This document shows positions 5,280 through 6,903 of a stretch of 6,903 nucleotides of DNA, piece by piece. The position numbers and the translations under genes were made by a program. A model generated the notes under the pieces. The model made no database searches and was not told where the DNA came from. It saw only the letters and a program-made list of their open reading frames with translations. Source of the stretch: Chersky-265 sp035275285 (GTDB lineage Bacteria; Fibrobacterota; Fibrobacteria; UBA11236); contig DATENA010000126.1 in NCBI GenBank assembly GCA_035275285.1, positions 1 through 6,903 of the forward strand, read 5' to 3'. Position 1 is the stretch's first letter; each line of letters opens with the position of its first letter.

Positions 5280-5320
5280 ACGCATCGCGGGAACCGGCCG
5301 CACCCGGATCCGCGCGAACG

Positions 5321-5347
5321 GGGGCGCTCCGACCGACGGGGCGCTCC
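5321..5347. repeat. 10-bp direct repeat upstream of the small membrane-protein pair
   Basis: GGGGCGCTCC occurs at 5321-5330 and 5338-5347, separated by seven bases. The 17-bp phase and position in a 192-bp gap (5280-5471) upstream of two small genes would suit a regulator binding site, but GC-rich DNA gives such repeats by chance too. No clear promoter was found in the gap. Confidence 0.35.
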
Positions 5348-5471
5348 CGAATCGTTTCTTTGCGGTTCATTATGGGGGGAAATCGATACGATTGAAAGAT
5401 CCGGGCCGGGAAGATACATTGCGGAAAAGGCCCCATGGCGCCGGATCGCGATTCCCACCGGGAGGCGGAGC

Positions 5472-5792
5472 ATGACCAGGAACAAGAAGATATTCTACAT
5501 CGCAGTGGGTTTCGGCCTGGGCCTGGGCCTCCTGTATCTCCTGCGCGCCTGGAGGAACCGGGATACCCGGCCCACCCTCGAGGATGCCGAAGCCCTGTTC
5601 CTGGAAACCTATCCCGGCGTCCGCATCCTGAACCTGAAGATCACGGAAGATGAGATTTACGCCCGCAATTTCCTGTTCCGGTACCTGAAGCCCGACAGTG
5701 ATTCCGGCAAAAGCATCGAGATCCAGTTCATGAGGGACAAGAGTTCGGGCCAGTGGATTCCGGCCCCGCCCATCCCGGCGGAATTGAAATAG
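5472..5792 (+). CDS. Small single-pass membrane protein, unknown function
   Basis: I do not recognise this 106-residue protein. It has a short basic N-terminus (T-R-N-K-K), a glycine-rich membrane segment at about residues 7-24 containing G-F-G-L-G-L-G-L-L, then R-A-W-R-N-R. This is the signature of an N-in anchor with the rest outside the cytoplasm, although the positive charges on both sides make the orientation uncertain. The soluble part of about 75 residues has an acidic helix (L-E-D-A-E-A-L-F-L-E-T-Y-P-G) followed by strand-like segments (R-I-L-N-L-K-I, I-E-I-Q-F-M-R) and a proline-rich end. GGAGG at 5461-5465, six bases upstream, sets the start. The next gene begins 17 bases after the stop on the same strand, so they are probably cotranscribed and may work together. 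Confidence 0.7.
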   Translation: MTRNKKIFYIAVGFGLGLGLLYLLRAWRNRDTRPTLEDAEALFLETYPGVRILNLKITEDEIYARNFLFRYLKPDSDSGKSIEIQFMRDKSSGQWIPAPPIPAELK

Positions 5793-5809
5793 CCCGATTG
5801 CGTCGAGAC

Positions 5810-6208
5810 ATGGCCAGGAAAAATCGCGCCTTGATCCCGGTCCTGGCCCCATTGGTCCTGGGCATCGCCACGGCCCTGGCCTTCCTGTTCCATTATCTGG
5901 GCAAGAACCGGGCGGTCGTCACCATCCGGAACCGGACCGGATACGATCTGGTGGGCGGGCAATTGCGGATCAGTTCCCAGCCGAAGGAACAGGAGGTCGG
6001 CGAGATCAAGGACGGCGATAGCGCCAAGGTCCTGTTCGAACGGTTCGGGGACGGCCATTACATCTTCGCCGGGCAATTCAAGCATGGAAAGACCCTGCAG
6101 GATTCGGGCGGAAGCGTCGCCTCCGGCGCTTCGTACAAGGATGAGATCCTGCTGGAAAGCCGCAACGACACCTTGGTGGCCGAGGTCAGCCGGGACGCCC
6201 GGGACTGA
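5810..6208 (+). CDS. Membrane-anchored protein with beta-sandwich-like domain, unknown function
   Basis: This is a 132-residue protein with one membrane segment at about residues 7-30 (L-I-P-V-L-A-P-L-V-L-G-I-A-T-A-L-A-F-L-F), followed by a soluble domain. The domain begins V-V-T-I-R-N-R-T-G-Y-D-L, then has V-G-E-I-K-D-G-D-S-A-K-V-L-F, G-D-G-H-Y-I-F and a final L-L-E-S-R-N-D-T-L-V-A-E-V strand. This pattern of short strands with a G-x-I-x-x-G-x-S turn is common in small immunoglobulin-like or carboxypeptidase-regulatory-like beta-sandwiches, but I cannot name the family. I chose ATG 5810; an in-frame TTG at 5798 is possible and neither has a strong ribosome binding site, which fits coupling to the gene ending 17 bases upstream. 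A hairpin follows the stop. Confidence 0.7.
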   Translation: MARKNRALIPVLAPLVLGIATALAFLFHYLGKNRAVVTIRNRTGYDLVGGQLRISSQPKEQEVGEIKDGDSAKVLFERFGDGHYIFAGQFKHGKTLQDSGGSVASGASYKDEILLESRNDTLVAEVSRDARD

Positions 6209-6211
6209 GCA

Positions 6212-6251
6212 GGACCGGTCGGCCCCGGTCCTTAACGGACCCTAAGGGGCC
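6212..6251. terminator. Bidirectional terminator-like hairpins between convergent genes
   Basis: GGACCGG (6212-6218) pairs with CCGGTCC (6225-6231) over a six-base loop. Alternatively GGCCCC plus GGTCC (6221-6231) pair with GGACC (6237-6241) and GGGGCC (6246-6251), with a CTAA bulge. The site lies between the stop of the plus-strand gene at 6208 and the stop of the minus-strand gene at 6242 and overlaps the latter. Both orders of folding could stop transcription from either side. Confidence 0.55.
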
Positions 6252-6463
6252 GCTATCTTGTCCACTTCCCGGCGGTATTTGGCGGTGAGGGCGATGACGT
6301 GTTTGGGCACGTCCGGGCAGGCGGACAGGTCTTTGCCGAGCTTTTCGAAAAGCGCGTCCATCTTTCCGCGTTTGATTCCGCTGGAAAAACAGTTCTTTCC
6401 GTCGGCATATTCGGTGATCGCCGTGCGTACGCCGGCTTTGCTGTTGGGTAGGGGCGTTGCCAT
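6242..6463 (-). CDS. Small hypothetical protein
   Basis: This 73-residue soluble protein, encoded on the minus strand, is one I do not recognise. It is basic overall and looks helical, with a segment K-M-D-A-L-F-E-K-L-G-K-D-L and a C-terminal A-L-T-A-K-Y-R-R-E-V-D-K-I. Two cysteines (in N-C-F-S-S-G and S-A-C-P-D-V) could be paired or bind metal. Read on the minus strand, AGAGG lies six bases before the ATG, a good ribosome binding site that supports the start. The gene is convergent with the membrane-protein gene on its 3' side and divergent from the small gene at 6613, so its promoter should lie in 6464-6612. A TATAAT-like stretch at 6495-6500 reads on the plus strand, and its complement offers TATATT on the minus strand, but no good -35 was found. 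Confidence 0.6.
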   Translation of the reverse strand: MATPLPNSKAGVRTAITEYADGKNCFSSGIKRGKMDALFEKLGKDLSACPDVPKHVIALTAKYRREVDKIAAP

Positions 6464-6549
6464 CGGGTTCCTCTGCGGGTGCTGGAGGGATAAATATAAT
6501 CGTTCCGGCGACGGCGGATAGCCGAACGCAATCCTAATATTCTTCCTGT

Positions 6550-6599
6550 CCCGCCGGGAAAAAGACCCGGCGGGAGTCCCCGCCGGGTTGAACGGGACA
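6550..6599 (+). promoter_or_regulatory. Three-arm leader with mutually exclusive hairpins
   Basis: Arm 1 CCCGCCGGG (6550-6558) and arm 3 CCCGCCGGG (6579-6587) are identical, and the middle arm CCCGGCGGG (6566-6574) is the perfect complement of both. The middle arm can pair with arm 1 (loop AAAAAGA) or with arm 3 (loop AGTC), not both. If it pairs with arm 3, TGTCCCG (6547-6553) is free to pair with CGGGACA (6593-6599), closing an outer helix just before the purine-rich AAGGGG (6605-6610) ahead of the next gene. This is the logic of an attenuator or translational switch, but no ligand or T-tract terminator is seen. Confidence 0.5.
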
Positions 6600-6612
6600 A
6601 TGCGAAGGGGAA

Positions 6613-6879
6613 ATGGGAAGCGTGATCACCAAGGAAAAACTGCAAAGGTACCGGAAGTTCAAGGGCGACGTGGACAAGTGGGCCGCATCGCAGAAGGACG
6701 GGCCGGACGAAGTGCTGACCGGCGCGGACTGGACCGAGATCGATAAACTGGCCCAGAGGCTGAAGATCGAAAAGAATGGATTCGCGAGCCGGGATTATCG
6801 TGCGGAAACCGAACGGATCCTGAAAAAAACCGTGGAAGGGGCCGAAACCCTTTCCTTGTTCAAGCAATTGGAGTTCTGA
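6613..6879 (+). CDS. Small charged hypothetical protein
   Basis: This 88-residue soluble, highly charged, mostly helical protein is one I do not recognise. Features are K-L-Q-R-Y-R-K-F-K-G-D-V-D-K-W, a central D-W-T-E-I-D-K-L-A-Q-R-L and a final R-I-L-K-K-T-V-E-G-A-E-T-L. Third positions favour G/C like its neighbours, supporting real coding. The start is uncertain: ATG 6613 has AAGGGG only two bases upstream (6605-6610), which is too close, while an in-frame GTG at 6622 is eleven bases from the same purine run. The switch-like leader lies directly upstream, and a GC-rich hairpin at the window end may be its terminator. Confidence 0.65.
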   Translation: MGSVITKEKLQRYRKFKGDVDKWAASQKDGPDEVLTGADWTEIDKLAQRLKIEKNGFASRDYRAETERILKKTVEGAETLSLFKQLEF

Positions 6880-6882
6880 CGC

Positions 6883-6903
6883 CGGCCGGTGCCACGCCGG
6901 CCG
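6883..6903 (+). terminator. GC-rich hairpin after the last gene, cut by the window end
   Basis: CGGCCGG (6883-6889) pairs with CCGGCCG (6897-6903) over loop TGCCACG. It begins three bases after the stop codon. Because the arms contain a palindrome, ACGCCGGCCG also appears as a direct repeat (6879-6888, 6894-6903). Any T-tract would lie beyond the window. Confidence 0.45.

Noticed and set aside
3555..5303. 582-codon minus-strand frame opposite the hydrolase-permease operon
   Set aside because: Its product is an Asp/His/Gly/Arg-rich low-complexity chain, typical of the antisense of GC-rich membrane-protein genes.
6495..6500. TATAAT as a plus-strand -10 element for the gene at 6613
   Set aside because: Perfect hexamer but no recognisable -35 at normal spacing; it is kept only as a weak possibility for either divergent gene.
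1..6903. CRISPR array, tRNA, rRNA or integrase/attachment site
   Set aside because: No spaced direct repeats, no tRNA cloverleaf, no rRNA-like stretch and no recombinase motif were seen.

Overview
The window looks like a chromosomal piece of a Gram-negative environmental bacterium. It carries a lipoprotein with a clear lipobox, several single-pass membrane-anchored proteins and Shine-Dalgarno-led genes. From about 2.9 kb onward it is GC-rich with strong G/C third-position bias. The first ~1.5 kb is visibly more AT-rich and holds mobile-element debris, so it reads as an accessory or integration segment next to a more native region. No marker gene fixes the phylum.

Region 1 (1-715) is the 3' ends of two group II introns, back to back on the + strand. 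The first (to 162) ends in a complete domain V and domain VI. It abuts, at its predicted splice end, a piece of reverse transcriptase/maturase ORF (163-652) that carries a F-D-F-L-G-Y motif and the maturase domain. That piece runs into a second complete domain V/VI ending at 715. The simplest reading is one intron inserted inside the maturase ORF of another (a nested, twintron-like arrangement), with the 5' parts lying upstream of the window. The host maturase fragment has two frame breaks.

Region 2 (716-1443) is AT-richer and poorly recognisable. It has a 23-residue signal-peptide-like ORF overlapping (UGAUG) a charged 146-residue hypothetical ORF, then a doubtful small ORF.

Region 3 (1444-2715) has an NTF2-like/SnoaL-fold protein followed by a lipoprotein metalloprotease of the metzincin class (HExxHxxGxxH). 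The protease has a substituted Met-turn and a striking 13-bp perfect inverted repeat inside its coding sequence.

Region 4 (2954-5279) is a two-gene operon: an isochorismatase-fold cysteine hydrolase closely resembling biuret hydrolase, and an NCS2-type nucleobase permease-like transporter 31 bp downstream. Together they suggest uptake and hydrolysis of a small ureido/amide or N-heterocycle-derived nitrogen compound. The permease lacks the second conserved glutamate of the usual NCS2 substrate site, judged by eye, so the substrate may be unusual.

Region 5 (5472-6208) has two tandem small membrane-anchored proteins of unknown function. Region 6 (6242-6903) has a convergent small minus-strand gene, then a divergent small plus-strand gene. 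The plus-strand gene's leader contains three 9-nt arms that can form mutually exclusive hairpins. The window ends in a hairpin that may be that gene's terminator.
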